64,000 bases of DNA from Streptomyces sp. TRM49041. GTDB taxonomy: Bacteria; Actinomycetota; Actinomycetes; Streptomycetales; Streptomycetaceae. The stretch spans positions 1 through 64,000 of the forward strand of contig NZ_VSRY01000152.1 of the NCBI RefSeq assembly GCF_008271805.1, given 5' to 3'. Of this stretch, positions 17,449-26,290 are shown one piece after another; position 1 is the first letter of the stretch, and each line of letters opens with the position of its first letter. A program made the translations under genes and the position numbers. The notes under the pieces are model-generated. The model did not search any database. It saw only the letters and a list, made by a program, of their open reading frames with translations, and had not been told where the DNA came from.

Positions 17449-18129
17449 ATGCGCTTCAACCGGATCCTGCTCTCCACCACCCTCGTCGTCGTCGCCCTCG
17501 TGCTCCAGGTCGCCGTCCTCGCCCGCCTCCAGCTGCCCGGCGCCGTCCCCGACCTGCTCCTGCTGACCGTCCTCGGCCTGGCCTTCGTGTACGGACATGT
17601 CAGCGGCGCCCTCATCGGCTTCGGCGCCGGCCTCCTCGCCGACCTCGCCCCGCCCGCCGACCACGCCGTCGGACGCTACGCCCTCGTGCTCTGCGTCATC
17701 GGCTACGTCGCCGGGCTCACCAAGCCCGAGAACGGCCGGCTCCGCTCCGCCACCGGCCCCATGGCCATGGTCGTCGCCTCCGCGATCGGCTCCACCCTGC
17801 TGTACGCGGGCGTCGGCGCCCTCGTCGGCGACACCGGCGCCCGCCACGTCGGCCTCGTCTCGCTCATCCTCACCGCGGTCGTCTACGACCTGCTGCTCGC
17901 GCCCTTCACCGTGCCCTGGATCATGGCCCTGGCCCGGCGCGCCGACCACGACCCGGTCGCCGAGACCGCCGGCTCCGGCGGCGACGTCTCCTCCGGATGG
18001 GCGCCCTCCGGCACCGGCCTGCGCGTCGGCAGCCCGCGCGGCGGCGGACTGCGCGGCGGGCTGCGCGCCAAGGCCGCCCGCAGCAGGGCCGCCCGCGCGG
18101 TCCGCATCAAGGGGGTCAAGCGCCTGTGA
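17449..18129 (+). CDS. mreD: Rod-shape-determining protein MreD
   Basis: A 226-residue integral membrane protein with about five transmembrane segments in residues 1-165 (ILLSTTLVVVALVLQVAVLARL, LLLTVLGLAFVYGHVSGALIGFGAGLLADL). A basic, Gly/Arg-rich cytoplasmic tail (GGGLRGGLRAKAARSRAARAVRIKGVKRL) follows. It connects MreC to the PBP2-RodA synthase. The ATG at 17449 lies 4 bp after mreC, with mrdA 52 bp downstream. Confidence 0.93.
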   Translation: MRFNRILLSTTLVVVALVLQVAVLARLQLPGAVPDLLLLTVLGLAFVYGHVSGALIGFGAGLLADLAPPADHAVGRYALVLCVIGYVAGLTKPENGRLRSATGPMAMVVASAIGSTLLYAGVGALVGDTGARHVGLVSLILTAVVYDLLLAPFTVPWIMALARRADHDPVAETAGSGGDVSSGWAPSGTGLRVGSPRGGGLRGGLRAKAARSRAARAVRIKGVKRL

Positions 18130-18181
18130 GGCCGACCGGAGCGACCGTCAGCCGCACCCGAGCTACCCAGGGGAGGGCATC

Positions 18182-20374
18182 GTGAGCAACATTCCCGAGA
18201 CCGGCCGGACCCCACGCGTCCAGATCCGGCTCATCGCCATCCAGGTACTCGTCTTCTCCCTCCTCCTCACTCTCCTCGGCCGCCTCTGGTACCTCCAGGT
18301 CCGCAACGGCGAGGAGTACACGAACGAGGCGAAGAACAACCACGTCCAGCGAGTCGTCCAGCCCGCCGTCCGCGGCGCCATCCTCGACGCCCGCGGCGTC
18401 CCCCTCGCCGACAACGAGACCCGCCTCGTCGTCTCCGCCTCCCGCACCGAGCTCATGCGCATGAAGGACCGGGGCGAAGGCGTCCTCACCCGCCTCGCCG
18501 GCGTCCTCGGCATGACGCCCAAGGAGGTCATGGACAAGGTCCGGCTCTGCGACTCCAAGACCCCCCAGCCCTGCTGGAACGGCTCCCCCTACCAGCCGAT
18601 CCCCGTCACCGACGAGGCCACCACCCAGCAGGCCCTGCAGATCCGCGAGCGGGCGGAGGACTTCCCCGGCATCACCGCCGAACCCACCGCCGTACGCCGC
18701 TACCCCGCGCCCGGCGACGCGCGGACCTCGCAGGTCCTCGGCTACCTCTCACCCGTCACCGACGAGGAGATCGAGAAGGCCAAGGACACCGACTCGCCGT
18801 TCCTCCGCTCCGACCAGGTGGGACGTTCCGGCCTGGAGCGCACCTACGACAAGGTGCTGCGCGGCAAGGCGGGCGTCACGCGCTACGAGGTCGACAACCT
18901 CGGCCGTGTCCTCGGCCAGGCCGAGAACGACCCGGCGCGGCCCGGCTCCACCGTCGTCACCAGCATCGACGCCCGGGTCCAGGCCGTCGCCGAGTACGAG
19001 CTCCACCAGGCGATGGAGAACGTCCGGAAGGAGACCGACAGGGTCACCGGCCGCCCGTACGAGGCCGACGCGGGCGCCGTCGTCGTCATGGAGTCCAAGA
19101 CCGGCCGCGTCGTCGCGATGGCCTCCCAGCCCGACTACGACCCCAACGCCTGGGTCGGCGGCATCTCCGCGAAGGAGTACGCCAGGCTCACCGGCAAGAA
19201 CTCCAACTTCCCGCTCCTCAACCGGGCGATCCAGGGCCAGTCACCCGCCGGCTCCGTCTTCAAGGTGGTGTCGGCGAGCGCGGCCGTGCGGGCCGGCTAC
19301 CCCTTCGACGGCCGCTACAACTGCAGCAGCTCCTACAGCCTCGGCGGCCGCAGCTTCGCGAACTTCGAGTCCAAGGGGCACGGCCCCATCACCCTCGGAG
19401 ACGCCCTCAAGTACTCCTGCAACACCGTCTTCTACCGTCTCGGCCACCAGGAGTGGCAGCGCGACGGCGGCCTCAAGCCGAAGAAGAACGCCCACGACTG
19501 GTTCTACCGCACCGCCCGTGACTTCGGATTCGGCTCCGAGACCGGCATCGACCTGCCGAACGAGGTCAGCGGCCGCATCCCCGACCGCCAGTGGAAGCAG
19601 AGGTTCTGGGAGGCCAACAAGGACTCCTGGTGCAAACAGGGCAAGAAGGGCGGCAGCTACGTCGAGCAGATCGCGTACGAGAGCTGTCTGGAGGGCAACC
19701 AGCTGAAGGCGTTCGACAGCATCAACTTCGCCATCGGCCAGGGCGACGTCCTCATCACCCCCATCCAGCTGGCCACCGCCTACGCCGCCATCAGCAACGG
19801 CGGCACCCTCTACGAACCCACCATCGGCAAGGCCGTGATCAGCCCCGACGGCAAGAAGGTCGAGAGGATCAACCCCAAGGCCCGCGGCAGGCTGCCGGTC
19901 GACGCCGAAACCATCAAGGACCTCGACAAGGGCCTGCGTTCCGTCGTCGAGCCCGGTGGCACCGCCGCCTGGCGGTTCACCCAGGTCGGCTGGCCGAACG
20001 ACAAGATCCCGATGCGGGCCAAGACCGGCACCGCCCAGGTCTACGGCAAGCAGACCAAGTCCTGGTTCGCCACCTACACCGACGACTTCACCATCGTCAT
20101 GACCATCTCCCAGGGCGGCACCGGCTCCGGCGCCTCGGGCCCCGCAGTGCGCAACATCTACGACGCCATCTACGGCCTCGACGACGCGGGCAACCAGGAC
20201 CTCAAGCGGGCCCTGCTGCCCAAGCCGCAGAAGGACCTGCCGAAGATCCACCCGGACGGCTCCATCGAAGCGCCCGCCATCAAGCCGTACGACCCCGAGT
20301 CGCAGAAGCCCGAAGAGGACGCCGCCGAGGACCCGCAACAAGGGCTCGCGGGCCCGCCGGCATGGAGGGACTGA
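18182..20374 (+). CDS. mrdA: Penicillin-binding protein 2 (class B transpeptidase)
   Basis: A 730-residue peptidoglycan D,D-transpeptidase. It has an N-terminal anchor helix (LIAIQVLVFSLLLTLLGRLWYLQV), a pedestal domain (RGAILDARGVPLADNET) and the catalytic domain with S358-V-F-K (SxxK), S412-C-N414 (SxN) and K614-T-G. A cysteine-containing insert is seen in the catalytic domain (NKDSWCKQGKKGG...YESCLEG). It partners RodA, whose gene overlaps its 3' end. The GTG at 18182 follows GGGGAGGGCATC; earlier in-frame starts run through mreD and are not credible. Confidence 0.95.
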   Translation: MSNIPETGRTPRVQIRLIAIQVLVFSLLLTLLGRLWYLQVRNGEEYTNEAKNNHVQRVVQPAVRGAILDARGVPLADNETRLVVSASRTELMRMKDRGEGVLTRLAGVLGMTPKEVMDKVRLCDSKTPQPCWNGSPYQPIPVTDEATTQQALQIRERAEDFPGITAEPTAVRRYPAPGDARTSQVLGYLSPVTDEEIEKAKDTDSPFLRSDQVGRSGLERTYDKVLRGKAGVTRYEVDNLGRVLGQAENDPARPGSTVVTSIDARVQAVAEYELHQAMENVRKETDRVTGRPYEADAGAVVVMESKTGRVVAMASQPDYDPNAWVGGISAKEYARLTGKNSNFPLLNRAIQGQSPAGSVFKVVSASAAVRAGYPFDGRYNCSSSYSLGGRSFANFESKGHGPITLGDALKYSCNTVFYRLGHQEWQRDGGLKPKKNAHDWFYRTARDFGFGSETGIDLPNEVSGRIPDRQWKQRFWEANKDSWCKQGKKGGSYVEQIAYESCLEGNQLKAFDSINFAIGQGDVLITPIQLATAYAAISNGGTLYEPTIGKAVISPDGKKVERINPKARGRLPVDAETIKDLDKGLRSVVEPGGTAAWRFTQVGWPNDKIPMRAKTGTAQVYGKQTKSWFATYTDDFTIVMTISQGGTGSGASGPAVRNIYDAIYGLDDAGNQDLKRALLPKPQKDLPKIHPDGSIEAPAIKPYDPESQKPEEDAAEDPQQGLAGPPAWRD

Positions 20375-21588
20375 CCGACACCACCATGCCCGGAAACAAC
20401 ACCTTCTCCGTCCCCCGGTACGCCCCTCAGCCCGGCGGCCTGTGGGCCAGGCTCAGCGCCCGCGACTCACTCGTCCGCAGGCTCGACTGGCCGCTGCTGT
20501 TCTCGGCCCTCGCCCTGTCCCTCATCGGCGCGCTGCTCGTCTGGTCCGCGACCCGCAACCGCACCGAACTCACCCAGGGCGACCCGACCTCCTTCCTCTT
20601 CAAGCACCTGCTCAACACCAGCATCGGGTTCGCCCTCATGGTCGGCACGATCTGGCTCGGCCACCGCACTCTGCGCGGCGCCGTGCCGGTCCTCTACGGC
20701 ATCTCCGTCGTGCTCGTGATACTGGTCCTCACCCCGCTCGGCGCCACCATCAACGGCGCCCACGCGTGGATCGTGATCGGCGGCGGCTTCTCCCTCCAGC
20801 CGTCCGAGTTCGTGAAGGTCACGATCATCCTGAGCATGGCGATGATGCTCGCGGCCCGGGTCGACGCCGGGGACCAGCTCCATCCCGACCACCGCACGGT
20901 CGCCAAGTCCCTCGTGCTCGCCGTCGTCCCCATGGCCATCGTCATGCTGATGCCGGACCTCGGCTCCGTGATGGTCATGGGCGTGATCGTCCTCGGTGTG
21001 CTCCTCGCCTCCGGCGCCTCCAACCGCTGGGTCCTCGGCCTCATCGGCACCGGCGTCGGCGGCGCCGTCCTCGTCGCCCTGCTCGGCGTGCTCGACGAGT
21101 ACCAGATCAACCGCTTCGCCGCGTTCGCCAACCCCGAACTCGACCCGGCAGGCGTCGGCTACAACACCAACCAGGCCCGCATCGCCGTCGGCTCCGGCGG
21201 CCTCTACGGCGCCGGACTCTTCAACGGCCACCAGACCACCGGGCGGTTCGTCCCCGAACAGCAGACCGACTTCATCTTCACCGTCGCCGGTGAGGAACTC
21301 GGCTTCCTCGGCGCAGGCACGATCATCGTCCTCCTCGGCGTCGTGCTGTGGCGCGCCTGCCGCATCGCCCGCGAGACCACCGAGCTCTACGGCACCGTCG
21401 TCGCCGCCGGCATCATCGCCTGGTTCGCCTTCCAGTCCTTCGAGAACATCGGCATGACCCTCGGCATCATGCCCGTGGCCGGGCTGCCCCTGCCGTTCGT
21501 CTCCTACGGCGGCTCGTCGATGTTCGCCGTGTGGGTGGCCATCGGCCTCCTCCAGTCGATCCGGGCACAGCGCCCCATAACGGCATAG
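20362..21588 (+). CDS. rodA: RodA/FtsW-family peptidoglycan glycosyltransferase
   Basis: A SEDS-family enzyme that polymerises lipid II together with PBP2. It has about ten transmembrane segments and family motifs: GATINGAHAWIVIGGGFSLQPSEF, VGSGGLYGAGLFNG, QQTDFIFTVAGEELGF, PVAGLPLPFVSYGGSS. The ATG at 20362 overlaps the mrdA stop by 13 bp; a second ATG at 20386 (MPGNNTF) is equally possible, with GGAGGGA upstream but widely spaced. Either way translation is coupled to mrdA. It is the last gene of the mre operon. Confidence 0.95.
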   Translation: MEGLTDTTMPGNNTFSVPRYAPQPGGLWARLSARDSLVRRLDWPLLFSALALSLIGALLVWSATRNRTELTQGDPTSFLFKHLLNTSIGFALMVGTIWLGHRTLRGAVPVLYGISVVLVILVLTPLGATINGAHAWIVIGGGFSLQPSEFVKVTIILSMAMMLAARVDAGDQLHPDHRTVAKSLVLAVVPMAIVMLMPDLGSVMVMGVIVLGVLLASGASNRWVLGLIGTGVGGAVLVALLGVLDEYQINRFAAFANPELDPAGVGYNTNQARIAVGSGGLYGAGLFNGHQTTGRFVPEQQTDFIFTVAGEELGFLGAGTIIVLLGVVLWRACRIARETTELYGTVVAAGIIAWFAFQSFENIGMTLGIMPVAGLPLPFVSYGGSSMFAVWVAIGLLQSIRAQRPITA

Positions 21589-21600
21589 GGGCTCGTGGAC

Positions 21601-21612
21601 TAGATTCGATTC
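21601..21612 (+). promoter_or_regulatory. -10 element for a leaderless CYTH-CHAD transcript
   Basis: TAGATT at 21601-21606 lies 6 nt before the ATG at 21613, within the 24-bp gap after rodA. No ribosome-binding site is seen, which supports a leaderless mRNA. Confidence 0.5.
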
Positions 21613-23115
21613 ATGGCGGATACGAAACGCGAGATCGAGCGGAAGTACGAAGCCACCACCGACACCCGAGTGCCGGACCTCACCCGGGTCCGCGGCGTGT
21701 CCCGCGTCGTCGACGCGGGCACCGCCGACCTGGACGCCGTCTACTACGACACCCCCGACCTGCGCCTCGCCGCGCACTCCCTCACCCTGCGCCGCCGCAC
21801 CGGCGGCGGCGACGCGGGATGGCACCTCAAACTGCCCGTCGCCCCCGGCGTACGGGACGAGATCCAGGCCCCGCTCGCCGACGGCGTCCCGCGCGGCCTG
21901 GCGAACCTCGTCCGCGCGAGAACCCGCGGCGAGGACCTCGTCCCGGTGGTCCGCCTCCGCTCCTCGCGGGGCGTCCGCCACCTCGTCGACGCCGACGGCG
22001 CCCTCCTCGCCGAGCTGAGCACCGACACGGTCCGCGCGGAACGCCTCACCGACGGCGGGGGCACGGCCGAGTGGGCCGAGATCGAGGTCGAACTGGCCGA
22101 CGGCGGTGACCCGGCCCTGCTGGACGCGGTCGACAAACGCCTCCGCAAGGCGGGCCTGCGCCCGGCCGAGCTGCCGTCGAAACTGGCGAGAGCCCTGGAG
22201 GAGACCGGCACACCGCCCCGCACCGCCGAGCCGCCCGGGCGCGAGACGGCAGGCGACCACGTCCTCGCCCATGTGCGCGAACAGATGGCCGCACTGCTCG
22301 ACTACGACGCCGCCGTACGCCGCGACCAGCCCGACTCGGTCCACCAGATGCGCGTCGCGACCCGCCGTCTGCGCAGCGCGTTCCGCAGCTGCCGCAAGGT
22401 CCTGGACCGTTCGGCGACGGACCCGGTCGCGGGCGAGCTGAGATGGCTCGCGGGCGAACTGGGGATCGACCGCGACCAGGAGGTCCTGGAGGAGCGGCTG
22501 CGCACGGCCCTCGACACGGTCCCGCGCACACTCCGGCTCGGCCCCGTACGCGGCCGCCTCCGCCGCTGGTCGGCGTCGCGCCGGGCAGGCTCGCGCGGCC
22601 GCACGCTGAAGGTCCTGGACAGCACGCGCTACCTGGCCCTCCTCGGCGCCCTGGACGCCCTACTCGCGGACCCGCCGCTGCGCCCCGCGGCGGCGAAGGA
22701 CCCGTCCCGCGTCCTGGCCAAGGCGGTCCTCAAGGACTACGCGCGCGTAGCGGCCCGCGTGGAGCGCGCCCTGTCGATGGACCCCGGCCAGGACAGGGAC
22801 GTGGCCCTCCACGAGGCGCGCAAGGCCGCCAAGCGGGCCCGCTACGCCGCCGAACTGGCCCGCCCCGCCCTGGGCAGGCCCGCGAAACGCCTCGCCAAGC
22901 GGATGAAGGCGGTCCAGCGGGTCCTCGGCGACCACCAGGACAGCGTCGTCGCCCGCGAGGCCCTACGGGACCTCGCGATCCAGTCCCACGCCGCCGGCGA
23001 GTCCGCCTTCGTCTGGGGCCTGCTGTACGGCAGGGAGGAGGCCGCGGGCGCCGCCCGCGAGCGTGAGTTGCCGGAGGTGTGGGGGCGCGTGTCGGTCCGT
23101 GGACTGGAGGCGTGA
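21613..23115 (+). CDS. CYTH and CHAD domain protein
   Basis: A 500-residue cytoplasmic protein. The N-terminal CYTH (triphosphate tunnel metalloenzyme) domain begins with EIERKYE, the ExExK metal/triphosphate motif, and continues through the arginine-rich strands (LTLRRRTGGGDAGWHLKLP). The C-terminal CHAD domain (about 215-495) is an alpha-helical, His/Arg-rich phosphate-binding fold with the repeat signatures VHQMRVATRRLRSAFR and LHEARKAAKRARYAAEL. This pairing is associated with polyphosphate binding or inorganic triphosphatase activity; the exact substrate is not determinable. It is probably transcribed from its own leaderless promoter. Confidence 0.9.
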   Translation: MADTKREIERKYEATTDTRVPDLTRVRGVSRVVDAGTADLDAVYYDTPDLRLAAHSLTLRRRTGGGDAGWHLKLPVAPGVRDEIQAPLADGVPRGLANLVRARTRGEDLVPVVRLRSSRGVRHLVDADGALLAELSTDTVRAERLTDGGGTAEWAEIEVELADGGDPALLDAVDKRLRKAGLRPAELPSKLARALEETGTPPRTAEPPGRETAGDHVLAHVREQMAALLDYDAAVRRDQPDSVHQMRVATRRLRSAFRSCRKVLDRSATDPVAGELRWLAGELGIDRDQEVLEERLRTALDTVPRTLRLGPVRGRLRRWSASRRAGSRGRTLKVLDSTRYLALLGALDALLADPPLRPAAAKDPSRVLAKAVLKDYARVAARVERALSMDPGQDRDVALHEARKAAKRARYAAELARPALGRPAKRLAKRMKAVQRVLGDHQDSVVAREALRDLAIQSHAAGESAFVWGLLYGREEAAGAARERELPEVWGRVSVRGLEA

Positions 23116-23312
23116 CCGAACGGTGGCCGCTCGTCGGTACCGACGCACGGCTTCCCCGCGCGAGCGGGCGATCCGGCCTTCACGGGACGGTGTGTGTCCA
23201 CGGTCGAGTCGTCCCCGCCGCTGCGGGGGCGCCGTTCGCCGGGCCGGGGGCGACTCGCGAGCGGGTTACGCTAGAGAGTCGCCCCTGCCAGACGATGAAG
23301 GTTTTCCTCCAC

Positions 23313-25238
23313 ATGCCTGCCGAATCGGTCTTCCCACAGCTTGAGGCCCTGCTCCCGCACGTGCAGAAGCCGATCCAGTATGTCGGCGGTGAGCTCAACT
23401 CCACCGTCAAGCCCTGGGACTCCTGCGACGTGCGCTGGGCGCTCATGTACCCGGACGCGTACGAGGTCGGTCTGCCCAACCAGGGCGTCATGATCCTCTA
23501 CGAGGTACTGAACGAGCGCGAGGGCGTCCTCGCCGAGCGCACGTACAGTGTGTGGCCGGACCTCGAGAAGCTGATGCGCGAGCACAACGTGCCGCAGTTC
23601 ACGGTCGACTCGCACCGCCCGGTCCGTGCTTTCGACGTCTTCGGCCTCAGCTTCTCCACCGAGCTGGGCTACACCAACATGCTCACGGCCCTCGACCTCG
23701 CGGGTATCCCGCTGGAGGCCGCGGACCGCGGGCTCGACGACCCGATCGTGCTTGCCGGCGGGCACGCCGCGTTCAACCCCGAGCCGATCGCGGACTTCAT
23801 CGACTGCGCGGTCATCGGCGACGGCGAGCAGGCGGTCCTGGAGATCACCGAGATCATCCGCGCCTGGAAGGCCGAGGGCCGTCCGGGCGGGCGCGAGGAG
23901 GTGCTGTTCCGGCTCGCCCGCACCGGCGGGGTGTACGTGCCCCGCTTCTACGACGTGGAGTACCTGTCCGACGGGCGCATCAGCCGTGTCGTGCCCAACC
24001 GCTCCGGCGTGCCGTGGCGCGTGTCCAAGCACACCGTCATGGACCTCGACGAGTGGCCCTACCCGAAGCAGCCGCTGGTCCCGCTCGCCGAGACCGTCCA
24101 CGAGCGGATGTCCGTCGAGATCTTCCGCGGCTGCACCCGCGGCTGCCGTTTCTGCCAGGCCGGCATGATCACGCGCCCCGTGCGGGAGCGAAGCATCACC
24201 GGCATCGGCGAAATGGTGGAGAAGGGGCTCGACGCGACCGGCTTCGAAGAGGTCGGCCTGCTCTCCCTCTCCTCCGCCGACCACTCCGAGATCGGCGACA
24301 TCGCCAAGGGCCTCGCGGACCGGTACGAGGAAGACAAGATCGGCCTCTCCCTGCCCTCCACCCGCGTCGACGCGTTCAACGTCGACCTGGCCAACGAGCT
24401 GACCCGCAACGGCCGTCGCTCCGGCCTCACCTTCGCCCCCGAGGGCGGCTCGGAGCGCATGCGCAAGGTCATCAACAAGATGGTCTCGGAGGAGGACCTG
24501 ATCCGCACGGTCTCCACGGCGTACGGCAACGGCTGGCGCCAGGTGAAGCTGTACTTCATGTGCGGCCTGCCCACCGAGACCGACGAGGACGTCCTCCAGA
24601 TCGGTGACATGGCGGTCAAGGTCATCGCCGAGGGGCGCAAGGTCTCCGGCCAGAACGACATCCGCTGCACCGTCTCGATCGGCGGGTTCGTGCCCAAGCC
24701 GCACACCCCGTTCCAGTGGGCGCCGCAGCTCTCCGCCGAGGAGACCGACGCCCGCCTGCAGAAGCTCCGCGACAAGATCCGCGGCGACAAGAAGTACGGC
24801 CGCTCCATCGGCTTCCGCTACCACGACGGCAAGCCCGGCATCGTCGAAGGCCTGCTGTCGCGCGGCGACCGGCGCGTCGGCGCGGTCATCCGCGCGGTCT
24901 ACGAGGACGGCGGCCGCTTCGACGGCTGGCGTGAGCACTTCTCGTACGACCGCTGGATGGAGTGCGCCGAGAAGACGCTGCCCGCGTACGGCGTGGACGT
25001 CGACTGGTACACCACCCGCGAGCGCACCTACGAGGAGGTCCTGCCCTGGGACCACCTGGACTCGGGCCTGGACAAGGACTGGCTCTGGGAGGACTGGCAG
25101 GACGCCCTCGACGAGACCGAGGTCGAGGACTGCCGCTGGACTCCGTGCTTCGACTGCGGTGTCTGCCCTCAGATGGATACGGCTATACAAATTGGCCCCA
25201 CGGGCAAGAAGCTGCTCCCGCTCACGGTCAAGAAGTAG
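23313..25238 (+). CDS. B12-binding-domain radical SAM protein (TIGR03960 type)
   Basis: About 641 residues. The N-terminal B12-binding-like domain (ALMYPDAYEVGLPNQGVMILYEVLN) is followed by the radical SAM domain with the [4Fe-4S] cluster motif C274-x3-C278-x2-C281 (CTRGCRFCQAG). Near the C-terminus four cysteines (CRWTPCFDCGVC) suggest a second metal site. Its usual partner, TIGR03936, is encoded 11 kb downstream because of an insertion. The last ~17 codons (from 25187) are supplied by the integrated element: the core att repeat ends at 25186 and a diverged copy of the true gene end sits at 34979-35047. The ATG at 23313 is preceded by GAAGG; an ATG at 23295 is an alternative. Confidence 0.93.
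   Translation: MPAESVFPQLEALLPHVQKPIQYVGGELNSTVKPWDSCDVRWALMYPDAYEVGLPNQGVMILYEVLNEREGVLAERTYSVWPDLEKLMREHNVPQFTVDSHRPVRAFDVFGLSFSTELGYTNMLTALDLAGIPLEAADRGLDDPIVLAGGHAAFNPEPIADFIDCAVIGDGEQAVLEITEIIRAWKAEGRPGGREEVLFRLARTGGVYVPRFYDVEYLSDGRISRVVPNRSGVPWRVSKHTVMDLDEWPYPKQPLVPLAETVHERMSVEIFRGCTRGCRFCQAGMITRPVRERSITGIGEMVEKGLDATGFEEVGLLSLSSADHSEIGDIAKGLADRYEEDKIGLSLPSTRVDAFNVDLANELTRNGRRSGLTFAPEGGSERMRKVINKMVSEEDLIRTVSTAYGNGWRQVKLYFMCGLPTETDEDVLQIGDMAVKVIAEGRKVSGQNDIRCTVSIGGFVPKPHTPFQWAPQLSAEETDARLQKLRDKIRGDKKYGRSIGFRYHDGKPGIVEGLLSRGDRRVGAVIRAVYEDGGRFDGWREHFSYDRWMECAEKTLPAYGVDVDWYTTRERTYEEVLPWDHLDSGLDKDWLWEDWQDALDETEVEDCRWTPCFDCGVCPQMDTAIQIGPTGKKLLPLTVKK
25170..25186. repeat. attL core of the integrated element
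   Basis: 17-bp core cagatggatacggctat, identical to 34979-34995. To its right the sequence still resembles the gene end but has diverged, marking the junction between chromosome and element. Confidence 0.85.
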
Positions 25239-25240
25239 CC

Positions 25241-25432
25241 GTGACCAGCGGCGACGCCATCCATCGGATGGCTGAGGCGCTTGCCGACATGCCCGAGGCG
25301 GACCGCGCCGAAGCCCTTCGACGAGGGCTCGGAGCGAAGGAGCGCGAGCAGGCTCCCCGCCCTGAGCGGCGCACGCCGCTTCCCGCCCCTCGGCAGGACT
25401 CGGGCATCGTCTCGGCGGTCGAGTGGGTGTAG
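25241..25432 (+). CDS. Small hypothetical protein next to attL
   Basis: A 63-residue charged peptide (RMAEALADMPEADRAEALRRGLGAKEREQ, then a Pro/Arg-rich tail) with no recognised family. The GTG at 25241 is 2 bp after the restored radical SAM stop, and a strong hairpin follows at 25439-25474. That arrangement suggests cotranscription with the chromosomal gene, but there is no clear ribosome-binding site, so it may not be translated independently. Confidence 0.35.
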   Translation: MTSGDAIHRMAEALADMPEADRAEALRRGLGAKEREQAPRPERRTPLPAPRQDSGIVSAVEWV

Positions 25433-25438
25433 GGCGTA

Positions 25439-25474
25439 GAGAGGCGTTCGGACGATCCTGTCCGGGCGCCTCTC
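25439..25474 (+). terminator. Hairpin terminator at the left end of the element
   Basis: A stem of 8 bp (25439-25446 with 25467-25474) continued by 5 bp (25449-25453 with 25460-25464) across a tt/gg mismatch, 6-nt loop. It isolates the element's first operon from chromosomal transcription. Confidence 0.75.
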
Positions 25475-25494
25475 GGCGTTCCAGAGGCCCGGTT

Positions 25495-25528
25495 TATGCG
25501 ACAACGCGCATAGTCGCGTTTCCGCATA
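25495..25528. promoter_or_regulatory. Candidate operator with repeated CGCATA half-sites
   Basis: TATGCG-acaacg-CGCATA (25495-25512) is a perfect 6-bp dyad, and a third CGCATA copy follows at 25523-25528, 16 bp from the previous one. It lies about 75-105 bp upstream of the first gene of the regulatory operon. The XRE protein encoded three genes downstream is an obvious candidate ligand. Confidence 0.4.
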
Positions 25529-25599
25529 GACGGCACATCGGCCTCGCTCGTACGGTCGTGGCGACCGGCCCGCAGAGGGCCCGCAAGAGGGGGGTCAGC

Positions 25600-25809
25600 A
25601 TGGCGTGCGAAGAACTTACACGGCTCACCGGCAACACCAACGGAGGCAACTGCGGGCAGGGAGACTGCCCCAACGTCTACCGCACCACCTCCGGCTCGTT
25701 CGTCTTTCAGGGCGACGTGTCCACCGCCTTCACCCCGCCCGCCGGGGAAGGACTCGTCGAGATCCCCGAGGAAGTCCTGAGGGAGGCCGTCCGTGCTCTT
25801 GGATGGTGA
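25600..25809 (+). CDS. Small conserved protein heading the DUF6879/XRE operon
   Basis: A 69-residue protein: MACEELTRLTGNTNGGNCGQGDCPNVYRTTSGSFVFQGDV, with three cysteines in the N-terminal half (C3, then CGQGDC). Proteins of this type commonly precede DUF6879 genes in Streptomyces; the role is unknown. The ATG at 25600 has AGAGGGGGG upstream. It overlaps the next gene by 17 bp, so translation is coupled. Confidence 0.7.
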   Translation: MACEELTRLTGNTNGGNCGQGDCPNVYRTTSGSFVFQGDVSTAFTPPAGEGLVEIPEEVLREAVRALGW

Positions 25810-26290
25810 AGCCTGGGCGGACAAGTTCAAGACGTTCCAGATCGAAGCCTGGCGGCTGGAGACCCTGCCGCAGTACCTCGTACCGCAGGAAGCGGAAGAG
25901 TTCGCCGCCTTCAAGGCAGGGGCCCGCTTTCCGGGCCCGTACGAGGACGCGTGGACGGCCATGGTCCGAACCCGCAACGTGGGCCGCGTCCACATCGTCA
26001 CCCGGCCGCTCACGGACTACCTGCGGTTCGAGTTCGAGCGCTACTACCAGCACCAGGCCCCGGCGGGGGAAGACATCCGCATCCTCGACATCACCGACCG
26101 GCCGAACCCGCTCCCCGACGTCCGGGACTTCTGGATGTTCGACCGCTCGACGGTCGTCCTGATGAAGTACGAGGCCGACGGTACGCAGATCGAGCGGGAG
26201 CTGTACGAGGGTGACCCCGCCCCGTTCCTCGAATACCAGCGCATCGCCGTCGCGGAATCGGTCCCGTTCCTGGAGTACGTGACCGAGTGA
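25793..26290 (+). CDS. DUF6879 family protein
   Basis: A 165-residue cytoplasmic protein. I recognise DUF6879 from FKTFQIEAWRLETLPQY, the R...RVHIVTRPLTDYLRFEFERYY core, and DFWMFDRSTVVLMKYEADG. Members are usually encoded just before an XRE/DUF5753 regulator in actinobacteria and are thought of as parts of regulatory or toxin-antitoxin-like pairs. The biochemical function is unknown. The GTG at 25793 overlaps the previous gene, and its own stop overlaps the next start (GTGA). Confidence 0.85.
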   Translation: MLLDGEAWADKFKTFQIEAWRLETLPQYLVPQEAEEFAAFKAGARFPGPYEDAWTAMVRTRNVGRVHIVTRPLTDYLRFEFERYYQHQAPAGEDIRILDITDRPNPLPDVRDFWMFDRSTVVLMKYEADGTQIERELYEGDPAPFLEYQRIAVAESVPFLEYVTE

